Below, piece by piece: positions 45,601-52,747 of a DNA stretch of 64,000 nucleotides (positions are counted from its first letter, which is position 1; each line of letters opens with the position of its first letter). The DNA lies in assembly GCA_016702545.1 (NCBI GenBank), contig JADJDT010000005.1, positions 1 to 64,000 of the forward strand. Direction: 5' to 3'. Position numbers and translations under genes: made by a program. Source of the stretch: Pseudomonadota bacterium (GTDB lineage Bacteria; Myxococcota_A; Polyangia; GCA-2747355). The notes under the pieces were generated by a model. The model searched no databases and was not told where the DNA came from. It was given only the letters and a program-made list of their open reading frames with translations.

Positions 45601-45975
45601 ATCGCGCTGATGGGGCTCGATGCCGAGACCGGCAGCTTCATGCTGCTCTTCCTCGATCTCTCCCACGAGGCGTTCAAGCAACGCGGCGCGCTCAAGAGCG
45701 AGAGCGACCTTGTGGAGGCGATCGTGCATGGCGCGGTGAAGCGCGTGCGGCCGAAGGCGATGACCGTCTGCGCGGCGATGCTGGGCCTGCTGCCGATCAT
45801 GTGGTCAACCGGCACCGGCGCCGATCTGATGAAGCGGATCGCGGCGCCGATGGTGGGCGGGCTGGTGACGAGCTTCCTGATGGAGCTGCTCGTCTACCCG
45901 CCGATTTACTTACTGTGGCGCAAGCGCCAACTTCCCGGACTGGCGGCCGCGCTGGCGCCCGCGCGGCGACCCTAG
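42691..45975 (+). CDS. cusA: CusA-like heavy-metal RND efflux pump
   Basis: The 1094-residue inner-membrane proton-driven pump belongs to the HME-RND subfamily. The N-terminus has a helix then PLDALPDLADTQVIVYARWD, followed by the family signature YVIFEDGTDLYWARSRVLEY. Two sets of membrane helices surround two large periplasmic loops (for example LIVVSLIILIFLWHLPSALI and LVLPLTLVLIFVLLYLNTKS). The segment GLIALMGLDAETGSFMLLFL carries acidic residues of the proton relay region. Metal specificity cannot be fixed by eye; the accompanying cupredoxin and CusB-type metal-binding domain favour Cu(I)/Ag(I). Length agrees with CusA (about 1050). It is the last gene of the efflux group and converges on osmC. 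Confidence 0.94.
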   Translation: MIKRVIRFSAEHRYLVVAGTLIALAFAYAAMRTIPLDALPDLADTQVIVYARWDRSPDLIEDQVTYPITTALLGAPKVKAIRGLSDFGFSYVYVIFEDGTDLYWARSRVLEYLSKITAQLPPGVKLELGPDASSVGWVFQYALVDKGQQHAADQLRSYQDWFLRYALQSVPGVAEVATVGGQVRQYQVTVNPNQLVAYGLSLDAVIQAVRSGNNDVGGRLVELSGREYMVRGRGYVKSLQDLENIVLRAERGAPIRIKDVATVALGPEMRRGIADYNGQGDVVGGIVVMRAGENALSVIERVKAKLEQLRPSLPRGVEVVTTYDRSELIERAISTVKAKLIEELIVVSLIILIFLWHLPSALIPIVTIPVAVALAFVPLQLLGLNANLMSLAGIAISVGVLVDGAIVEVENAYNKIYLWQRDGRQGDFYSVRLAALLEVGPGVFFSLLVIAVAFLPVFTLVDQEGRLFRPLAWSKNLAMAIAALLAITLDPALRMLFARSEPFTFRPRPLAWCATQLLVGKYEAEERHPISRLLHRLYERPCRFVLRHAKATIVVAILIVASTVPVYLRLGAEFMPPLGEGTMLYMPSAVEPGMSVAEAQKALQLQDKLLMTFPEVVRVFGKAGRANTSTDPAPFTMMETTILLRPEHEWRAKPRWYSSAAPEWLKPLLRPFWPDRISYAELEDELNRALQLPGIANAWTMPIKGRLDMLSTGIRTPVGIKILGADLATIERLARQTEAAVAKVAGTRSAYAERVAGGFFLDFVLKREQLARYGLSIDDANLMVMTAVGGDNQSVTVEGRERYGINVRYARAYREDLQALRRVLIPLPRGQGQVPMEAIADVVLTHGPSMIRDENGLLAGYVYVDFDTAQLDLGHYVERAKRAVASSVPLPTGYAMVWSGQYENLLRVKERLKLVLPLTLVLIFVLLYLNTKSAFKTSVVLLAVPFSAVGAVWLLSLLGYNLSIAVWVGLIALMGLDAETGSFMLLFLDLSHEAFKQRGALKSESDLVEAIVHGAVKRVRPKAMTVCAAMLGLLPIMWSTGTGADLMKRIAAPMVGGLVTSFLMELLVYPPIYLLWRKRQLPGLAAALAPARRP

Positions 45976-46025
45976 CGGCTGCCTCGACGCCAGCTCGCGG
46001 GATCGACGACGGCCGCCGAACGCCG

Positions 46026-46439
46026 CTACACCAGCACGGTCAGATCGAGGACGATCTCGAGCTGCAGCACCTTGGAGATCGGGCAACCGGTCTTGGCGGC
46101 GGCCGCCGCCTCCTCGACCTTGGTCTGGTCGGCACCGCGCGCCCTGACGGTCGTCTTGAGCACGCTCTTGCTCAGGGTCAGGTTCTCGAAGGTGATGGTG
46201 CTCGTCGTCTCGACGGCCTCCGGCGTGATGCCGCGCTCACCGAGCTGGGCGCTGAGCGCCATGCTGAAGCAGCTCGCGTGGGCGGCGGCGATCAGCTCCT
46301 CCGGGTTGGTGCCCGGGGCATCCTCGAAGCGGGTGCGGAAACCGTACTTCAGCTGTTTGATCGCCCCGCTGGCGACGGTGAAGCTGCCCTGCCCTTCCTT
46401 CAAGCCGCCCGTCCAGGTGGCCTCTGCGCTGCGTTTCAT
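46026..46439 (-). CDS. OsmC family organic hydroperoxide reductase
   Basis: The 137-residue protein is a small thiol peroxidase of the OsmC/Ohr superfamily. The two reactive Cys residues appear in AAHASCFSMALSAQLGERG and AAKTGCPISKVLQLE. The N-terminus SAEATWTGGLKEGQGSFTVA and the segment GTNPEELIAA are typical of OsmC proper. It reduces organic hydroperoxides and protects from oxidative stress in the cytoplasm. It is a single gene converging on cusA. Confidence 0.92.
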   Translation of the reverse strand: MKRSAEATWTGGLKEGQGSFTVASGAIKQLKYGFRTRFEDAPGTNPEELIAAAHASCFSMALSAQLGERGITPEAVETTSTITFENLTLSKSVLKTTVRARGADQTKVEEAAAAAKTGCPISKVLQLEIVLDLTVLV

Positions 46440-46831
46440 GGGGTCTCCTTCGCCGAGTTGGCGGCCGAAAGATGCGACAGGCCCTGGCCGCCGTCAACCG
46501 GTCGACTACGCTCGGCCGACTACGCTCGGCCGACCACGCTCGGGCGGACCTTGGCGCTGTCGGGGAGCCCAGCCATCGCGTACGATGCCGCCGAGTGCAA
46601 CGCTCCCGGGCCACTCGCGTAGCGGCGGCGCCCGACGAGGCGACCAGAAGGGAGCCCCAGCCAGCTGGCGCCCCCCGGGGGGGGGCGCCGCGGGGGGGGG
46701 CGCCGCGCCCGGGGGACGGTCAGCAAGGTGACGGTCAGCGTTCGTGACGTCCAGCACCCGCACCCGACCTGCGCCGACGCGATGCGCCTGCGATCCGACC
46801 CTGTGCCGCGGCGGCCGGGCGAGCTGCCGGC
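46440..46831. other. Intergenic region between osmC and the CLC gene
   Basis: No gene is supported. It contains the three 14-base repeats listed separately, a G/C homopolymer patch at about 46668-46716 and, further on, two copies of ACGGTCAGC (about 46716-46739). The promoters of osmC (minus strand) and the CLC gene (plus strand) must lie here. I looked for the conserved pieces of a fluoride riboswitch and did not find them. Confidence 0.45.
46503..46544 (+). repeat. Three tandem 14-bp repeats upstream of osmC
   Basis: CGACTACGCTCGGC at 46503-46516 and 46517-46530 is followed by the variant CGACCACGCTCGGG at 46531-46544. The array lies 64 bases upstream of the osmC start, a typical distance for regulator sites. 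It could be an operator array or a simple tandem expansion. Confidence 0.85.
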
Positions 46832-48073
46832 ATGACGCGGAGGGATCGCCTGGCGTCGCTCGGGCAGTGGGTCGTGCTCGGTTCGCTCGTCGGGGTGCTG
46901 TGCGGAACGGCGTCGGCGGTCTTTCTGCTGCTGCTCGAGTGGGCGACCGACTTCCGGCTGCGGCACGAGGTAATCGTCTACACGCTCCCGCTCGCCGGCC
47001 TCGTGATCGGCTGGGTCTACGAGCGCGTCGGCGCGTCGATCAAGGCCGGCAACAATCTGATCATCGACACGATCCACGACGATGGACCCGAGCTCCCGCT
47101 GCGGATGGCCCCGCTGGTGCTCGTCGGCACGGTCCTCACGCACCTCTTCGGCGGCAGCGCCGGGCGCGAAGGCACCGCCGTGCAGATGGGCGCCAGTCTG
47201 ACCGACTGGCTCGCGCACCGCCTGCGCGTCGGCAAGCACCTCCGACGGCAGCTGCTGGCCGCGGGCGTGGCGGGCGGATTCGGCTCGGTCTTCGGCACGC
47301 CGATCGCCGGGGCCGTCTTCGGGCTCGAGTTCGTCGTGCTGGGGCGCATCGAGTACGACGCCCTGCTGCCGGCGCTGCTCGCCTCGCTCGTCGGCGACCT
47401 GACGACGCGCGCGCTCGGCCTCCGGCACACGCTCTACCCCAGCGCAGCGCACGTGGCGCTGACGCCGCTGCTGCTGCTCAAGTGGCTGGTCTTCGCCGCG
47501 GCGGTCGCGCTCGTCACCGCCGCCTTCATCGAGCTGACCCACCTCCTCAAGCGGCGCGGCGAGCAGCACCTACCCCGCCTGCCGTGGCGGATGGCGCTCG
47601 GTGGCCTGGTCGTCGTCGGCCTCTTTCGCCTGGTGGGCAGCAGTGACTACCTCGGGCTCAGCCTTCCGCTGCTCGTGCGCGCCCTGCACGACCCCGCGCT
47701 CCCGGCCTACGCCTGGGCGCTGAAGCTGATCTTCACCGCCGTGACCCTCGGCGCCGGCTTTCTCGGCGGGGAGGTTACGCCCCTCTTCGTGATCGGCTCG
47801 ACGCTGGGCAACGTCCTCTCCCGTGGGCTGCGCCTCCCGGTGGCGCTCGGCGCGGGCATCGGCCTGGCGGCCGTCTTCGCGGCGTCGGCCAACACGCCGC
47901 TGGCGCTGTCGATCATGGCCCTGGAGCTACTCGGCGCGGCGGCGTTCCCACACGCGGTGGTGGTCTGCGTGTTGGCCTACCTGATGACAGGTCACCGCAG
48001 CATCTACCCCCCGCCCAGCGTCTTTTGCGCAGCAAGGGCGGCGGGGCGCGCCTGCCCCATCCGACCGCGCTGA
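46832..48073 (+). CDS. CLC-family anion/fluoride antiporter (CLC-F type)
   Basis: A 413-residue CLC membrane protein with about 10-12 hydrophobic helices. The selectivity loop motif GREGT at residues 111-115 contains the external gating Glu (E113), and GFLGGEVTPLF corresponds to the GxFxP loop. The usual GSGIP loop of chloride CLCs is replaced by GNNLII at residues 73-78. That substitution, the Thr in GREGT and the conserved RMAPLVLVGT segment resemble the fluoride-exporting CLC-F (EriC-F) branch that protects cells from fluoride. This assignment comes from remembered family features and not from an alignment. No fluoride riboswitch was found upstream. It is a single-gene unit. Confidence 0.82.
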   Translation: MTRRDRLASLGQWVVLGSLVGVLCGTASAVFLLLLEWATDFRLRHEVIVYTLPLAGLVIGWVYERVGASIKAGNNLIIDTIHDDGPELPLRMAPLVLVGTVLTHLFGGSAGREGTAVQMGASLTDWLAHRLRVGKHLRRQLLAAGVAGGFGSVFGTPIAGAVFGLEFVVLGRIEYDALLPALLASLVGDLTTRALGLRHTLYPSAAHVALTPLLLLKWLVFAAAVALVTAAFIELTHLLKRRGEQHLPRLPWRMALGGLVVVGLFRLVGSSDYLGLSLPLLVRALHDPALPAYAWALKLIFTAVTLGAGFLGGEVTPLFVIGSTLGNVLSRGLRLPVALGAGIGLAAVFAASANTPLALSIMALELLGAAAFPHAVVVCVLAYLMTGHRSIYPPPSVFCAARAAGRACPIRPR

Positions 48074-48322
48074 GCGAGCTCGGGGCGACGCCGGCACCAC
48101 CGACCCCACCGGGGCAGGAGGCGCGCTGATCGGCTCGCTGCTGGGCCCGAGGGCGCCGGCCGCCGCTGAGGACCCGCGGGGGGCTGGCACCTGGGCACCC
48201 GGGCAGGCCGGCTGACCGGCGCGAGCAGCGTCGCGCGCGACAGTCACCGTCGCACTCGGCACCGCAACGAACGCCGCCCGCCGACCGCAGCGCCGCCAAG
48301 GGGGCCGCGGCGCGGGCGCTGC

Positions 48323-48514
48323 TCATCCGCCGAAGAGCCGGCGCAGCCACGCCAGGGCGGCCCTTTGCAACGCGGGCCCGAGGCCCGCTGGTGCTGTCCC
48401 ACGGCACTGGCAGCGTTCCGCCGCTGGCACGTCACCCAGGACCTGCTCCACATGGGCGCCGCAACCGCTGTAGGTCGGTCGTCCGCACTTCGAGCAATTG
48501 ACGCGTCGGCACAT
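48323..48514 (-). CDS. Small Cys-rich (zinc-ribbon-like) protein
   Basis: The 63-residue protein begins MCRRVNCSKCGRPTYSGCGA and continues HVEQVLGDVPAAERCQCR. Five of its six or so Cys residues are arranged as CxxC and CxC pairs that could bind zinc. I recall similar short proteins (conserved order: CxxCGKPTxxGCGxHVxxVxxxVPxxxRCxC) as widespread uncharacterised proteins in actinobacteria and other high-GC bacteria. The C-terminal 20 residues are basic and amphipathic. The start ATG at 48514 fits the conserved N-terminus. A longer frame upstream is a shadow of the neighbouring gene. Confidence 0.75.
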   Translation of the reverse strand: MCRRVNCSKCGRPTYSGCGAHVEQVLGDVPAAERCQCRGTAPAGLGPALQRAALAWLRRLFGG

Positions 48515-48579
48515 CAGAGGTCTCCTCGATCGAGCACAGAGGCGGGCGCGGCGAGCGCGCACGCCATCGAGCACCGCGA

Positions 48580-50174
48580 CTACCAGCTCTCCTTGGTCAC
48601 GAAGCTCCCGCCCCAGATGGCCTGGGAGTCCCATTGGCCGAAGGCCTGGGCGAAGCGCGCCATGTCGGCGGCGCTGACCTGACCGACCGGCGTGACGAAG
48701 TACACCACGGTCACGCGGATCGGCTCCTCGGCGCGCCGGCCTTGCCAACCCGCGCCACGCTGATAGCGCCCCTCGGACCGTCCGGTGCCGATCGCCACCT
48801 TGGCCAGACCCTCGGGCTCGGCCGCCGCCCGCTCGCGACGAAGACTGCTCTCCGGCTGCGCGGCCTCATCGGCGCTCGACGCAGGCGCGGGTGCCGCCGC
48901 CGACTTGGCGACGCTCGGCGGTGCCGCCCCCTGGCCCCATGGCGCCCGAGCCGTAGCCGATCGCGCCACCGGGCGCGCTGGGCGGCAGCGGCGTCACGAT
49001 CTGGTCGGTGGCGCCGCCGCGCCCGAGCGGGGGCGTGCCCATGTTCGAGAGCTCGATGCGCGAGCCGTCCCGGCGCAGCGGAATCTGGATCAGGTAGTAG
49101 CGCTGCACGTCGACGTCCATGCCCTGCGCCTTGAGCTCACGCTCGAGGGCCAGGAGATCGGGTCGGTCGGCGGCGCGGCTGGCCGTGAAGGGCGCGCGGC
49201 GACCGTTGACGTTGGCGAAGAGCAGCTGGTGCGTACCGGGCCCGACGATGGCCTCGTGGCTGCCCTCGATCACATTGGTGATCACGAAGTTACTGCTGCC
49301 GTAGGAAAGATGCTGAAGGTGAAGGCCGCGCGCGGCGGATGCCCCGGACGCCAGGCGCCCTGCATGTCGTGCGCGGGCACGGGCACGATCGCGAACTGAT
49401 TGGAGACGATCACGTTGCGGTCCTTGCCGCGGGAGGCGAGCCGAGCTCGCGCAGTCGCTCGGGCAGCGTCCGCTCGACCGTCGTGCCCTCCGAGCGCAGG
49501 TGGATCTTGATGCGGTCCGCCGGCACCACGAGCACCTTGTCGCGAAAGTTGCTGTCCCGGCGCACCGACAGCGCGAGCCGCGCCGACCACGGCTGCGCCT
49601 CATCGCGGCGCACCCAGATCCCGACGTCGCTGATGCGATCGCCGACGGAGCTGCCCTCGTCCCGCCCGATGTCCTCCCAGCTGATCTTCACCGGGTGGAA
49701 GCCCTTCTCGTTCAGCAGCGACATGAAGCTCGGCTGGTTCCAGAGCGACACGGTGGTGTCGAAGTAGCGGCCCCAGGCGATCGGCGGCACCGGCCGCGGC
49801 CGCGGCGCCACGACCGCGCCGCCGTGATCCAAGAGGTAGCGCAGCGCCCCGGCCACGTTGCGGACCGTGCTCGAGCCCTGGGTCGTGTCCAGGCCGAGAT
49901 CCTGGGCGATCTCGATCACGGCGAAGTCGACCTTGGAGTTGCCGATCCCGTGCTGTCGCGCCTCAGCGAGCGCGTGCCCAACGTCGCCCGCGATGCCGCG
50001 CGCCTCGGCGAGGTTGATGCGGATGCCCTGCTTGCCGAAGGCCTCGACGATGGCCCGCGGCTCCGGGGCTTGACGACCGCCTTGGGCCACTACATAGCCC
50101 GGCGCCTGCGCACCTGCGGGTGCACTGCCGAGCAGAGCCGTGCAGAGGATGGCTAACCAGCGAGCTCGCGTCAT
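48580..50174 (-). CDS. Predicted exported protein interrupted by three frame changes
   Basis: Read from the ATG at 50174, the protein has a signal peptide (ILCTALLGSAPAGAQA) and a first part including GNSKVDFAVIEIAQDLGLDT and TVRNVAGALRYLLDHGGAVV. The frame changes near 49435; the new frame reads ASRGKDRNVIVSNQFAIVPV. It changes again near 49310 (SYGSSNFVITNVIEGSHEAI), and a third time near 48930-48950, in a GGGGGC-rich stretch. The last frame runs through AEEPIRVTVVYFVTPVGQVS to the stop at 48580. All pieces keep good codon bias, so one ~530-residue exported protein is implied. The function is unknown. Because the breaks have no intervening decay, indel errors are the simplest explanation. 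Confidence 0.6.
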
Positions 50175-50411
50175 GGTGATGCTCCTTGCGGGGCAGGGCC
50201 GAGCGCGCGCCCCCCGCGCGCGTTCCGCGACCTGCAGCGTCAGTGATCGATAGCGGTAGTCTCGGCGCTTCCGGGCGAGGCCGCAAGCTCCCAGCGTCGG
50301 CCCAGCGTCGACCGGTCGCGGGGAGTTGGACTCTGATTTGCAGCTACGCGCACGACTCGCCCTAAAACAGCCTCGACCGTCCGAGATTCGGACTCGGATC
50401 GCAAGGAACCC

Positions 50412-51323
50412 ATGCGCCGCCCCGCCCCCTTGCTCCTGACGCTCCATCTGCTCGCGGCTTCGATCACCGCCAATGTGTGGGGCGCGCCGGGAGACCCTAC
50501 GCCCCCCGAGCGCAGGGTCGCCGGCACAAGCAGACCGGCCGTAGCCGTCGCGACGAAGGCTGTCCTGGGGGGGCTCGCGGCGGCGTTACTCTTCGCACCG
50601 GAGGCCCAGGCCGCGCTCCAAGCCGACGTCATCCCGGCCGCAACAAACGCGACCGCTGCGGCCGCTGCGGCCGCCCGGGACGGGTGGGCCAGCGTCCAGG
50701 GGTGGTGGACCTCCGCCCAGGGCGCCGGCAGCGCGGCCTGGAACCATGCTACCAGCGCCGGGAATGCTGCCGTCGAGGTCTTCCGTCCGGCCACTGATCA
50801 AGCCGCGACGCTGCTTTCCAACGCCGCCGACTACGCCCGGCGCCACCCGGAGTTCGCCGCCGCCGACGTTGCGGCGGGAACCGCGGTCGCCGCGGGCGCC
50901 GGACTGGCCGGAAAGGGCCTCAAGTGGGGTCTTGGGCTGGGGCTGCTCGCGGTCGTGCTCGGGCCCGCCGGCTGGGTCGAGCCGGAGGGCGTGCGCAGCG
51001 CGTTCGATCACGTCGTCGGCGCGACAGCGAACGTCACCCGCCAGGCCCTCGAAGCCCTGCGTGACGCGCCGTGGTACGAGCGGGCCTATGCTGAAACAGG
51101 TGCGTTCTGCTCGCGCTGGGGCCGCCACGCCCTCGATCATCTCGGGATGACCACGACCTTCGGCGCCGCGGGCTGGGGTCGGCCCAAAGGTCATCGCCCT
51201 CCCCTTTCGTGCGCTGAAGGGCAGCCCCAAACCCTGACGCGCACCCGACCCACGGGTCGCGGACTGTGGCCTCGCCAGACTCGCGCTCGTGCTATCGTCC
51301 GCCGCTCAGCCGCTCGCGGATAG
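50412..51323 (+). CDS. Exported Ala-rich helical protein of unknown function
   Basis: The 303-residue protein has a signal peptide (PLLLTLHLLAASITANVWGA) and an Ala-rich, predominantly helical body. It includes a hydrophobic segment (AAVLFAPEA-like) near residue 55 and another (WGLGLGLLAVVLGPAGWV) near residue 175. The C-terminal ~50 residues are basic and low in structure. No family was recognised. The start is the ATG at 50412, shortly after an A/T-richer stretch. The stop lies just three bases before the ATG of the glycosyltransferase gene, so they may be expressed together. Confidence 0.55.
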   Translation: MRRPAPLLLTLHLLAASITANVWGAPGDPTPPERRVAGTSRPAVAVATKAVLGGLAAALLFAPEAQAALQADVIPAATNATAAAAAAARDGWASVQGWWTSAQGAGSAAWNHATSAGNAAVEVFRPATDQAATLLSNAADYARRHPEFAAADVAAGTAVAAGAGLAGKGLKWGLGLGLLAVVLGPAGWVEPEGVRSAFDHVVGATANVTRQALEALRDAPWYERAYAETGAFCSRWGRHALDHLGMTTTFGAAGWGRPKGHRPPLSCAEGQPQTLTRTRPTGRGLWPRQTRARAIVRRSAARG

Positions 51324-51326
51324 ACG

Positions 51327-52502
51327 ATGCCTCACACCCGACCCCGTTGTCTGATCAACGTCGATCACCTGCTCGGCCCGGCCGGCGAGGCGCCTCGGGC
51401 CGCGCGGGCGGCGGGAGCGCTGGGGGCCGAGCTGGAGCGGCTGGCCGCACGAGCTGACACGGTGCTGCTGACCCGCCACGACGCGCCCGCGCTACAGCAG
51501 ACGCTGGCCCGCCTGGCGCCCGCAGCCGGCGCCGCCCTCGCCGTGCAGCCGCGCTGGCGCGCCCCGGCGGCCGGCGAGCCGGTGCCGAGCATCGCCGTGC
51601 CCGCCAGCGATGGCACGCTCTTCGTCGTCAGCGCCCAGCCCGCCGATCTTGCCTGGGCGGCCAATCTCCCGGGAGAGACCCAGGACGCGATCCCCGTGCT
51701 GTTGTGGCGCGAGCCCGAGACCGCGGCCGCCCCGGCCATCGCCCGCCTGGCCTGGTATGTCGGCCGCACGCTCGACGAGGCGGTCACGATCGTCGTCGCG
51801 CGGCGCCGCGAGCTGAGCCTCTCGGTGGTGCTGATGGCCTACGATGAGGCCGCCTCGATCACCGCGGCGATTACGGAGGTTCGGCGCTTCTGCCAGCGCT
51901 TCGTCACCGACTACGAGATCATCGTCGTCGACGACGGCAGCCGCGACGCGACCGCCGAGCTGGCGCGGCGTGCCGACGAGGGCGACGTGCAGGTGCTCCG
52001 CCACGCGCAGAACCAGGGCATGGGCGACACGCTGCGCGATGGCTTCGCCGCGGCCCGCTGCGACTTCTTGACCGCGCTGCCGGCCGACCGCCAGGTGCGC
52101 GCGCAGTCGCTGGCCCCCTTCCTGCCGCACCTCGCCGCCAACGTCTGCGTCCACGGCCAATACATCCGTCCGCATGCCGGCCCCGGCCGCCAGGTGCTGA
52201 CCTGGGGCCTGCGCGCCCTGTTGCGCCACGTCGGTGATCTGCGTGTGGACTTCGCCGGCGCCTACGCCTTTCACCGCCACTGGCGCGATCGCGTCGACCT
52301 GCAGCGCTTGCCGTCGCACAGCTTCGTCTTCAGCTTCGAGCTGCTCGACGCGCTGACGCGGCACGGCTGCGCGATGACCGAGATCCCGATGCTGGCCTTT
52401 CCGCGCGAGGCCGGCAGCAGCCGCGAGGCCCGGGCCGGACGCATCGCCAAGGTCGCACAAGAGGTCGTACGCTCGCGGTTGCTGCGCGCCTTCCGCGACT
52501 GA
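51327..52502 (+). CDS. Glycosyltransferase family 2 protein with extra N-terminal domain
   Basis: 391 residues. The C-terminal ~220 residues are a GT-A (family 2) glycosyltransferase: LSVVLMAYDEAASITAAITE opens the domain, then YEIIVVDDGSRDATAELARR, NQGMGDTLRDGFAAARCDFL and the LPADRQ stretch in place of a DXD metal motif. The N-terminal ~165 residues (CLINVDHLLGPAGEAPRAAR) form a separate Ala-rich region not typical of the family. It could modify a polysaccharide or lipid-linked sugar, but the substrate is unknown. It has no membrane helices, so it is cytoplasmic or peripheral. Confidence 0.82.
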   Translation: MPHTRPRCLINVDHLLGPAGEAPRAARAAGALGAELERLAARADTVLLTRHDAPALQQTLARLAPAAGAALAVQPRWRAPAAGEPVPSIAVPASDGTLFVVSAQPADLAWAANLPGETQDAIPVLLWREPETAAAPAIARLAWYVGRTLDEAVTIVVARRRELSLSVVLMAYDEAASITAAITEVRRFCQRFVTDYEIIVVDDGSRDATAELARRADEGDVQVLRHAQNQGMGDTLRDGFAAARCDFLTALPADRQVRAQSLAPFLPHLAANVCVHGQYIRPHAGPGRQVLTWGLRALLRHVGDLRVDFAGAYAFHRHWRDRVDLQRLPSHSFVFSFELLDALTRHGCAMTEIPMLAFPREAGSSREARAGRIAKVAQEVVRSRLLRAFRD

Positions 52503-52747
52503 AGCGCCCGCGGGCCTCACGCCGCCCGCCGCCCGCGCGGCCAGCCCGCGCCGCCGCGGGCGAAGCGCTGATCTCAGGCTGGCGCGTCGTACGGGGCCGC
52601 TTGACTCGCTCTCGGGCGCACCCCAGAATAGGGACCCCGGGGGGGAGCTTTCGGCGTCCCAAAGCCCTTGGCGCGCTCGGGGCGATCGGAGCCACGCTCC
52701 TCCTCGGGGAGAGGGGCCCCCCGCGCGACGGGGTGAGGGCGGGGTTC

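Noticed and set aside
46561..46831. Possible fluoride riboswitch before the CLC gene
   Set aside because: None of the conserved pieces of the motif (the GCTGATG..CCTAC-type segment) is present in this interval.
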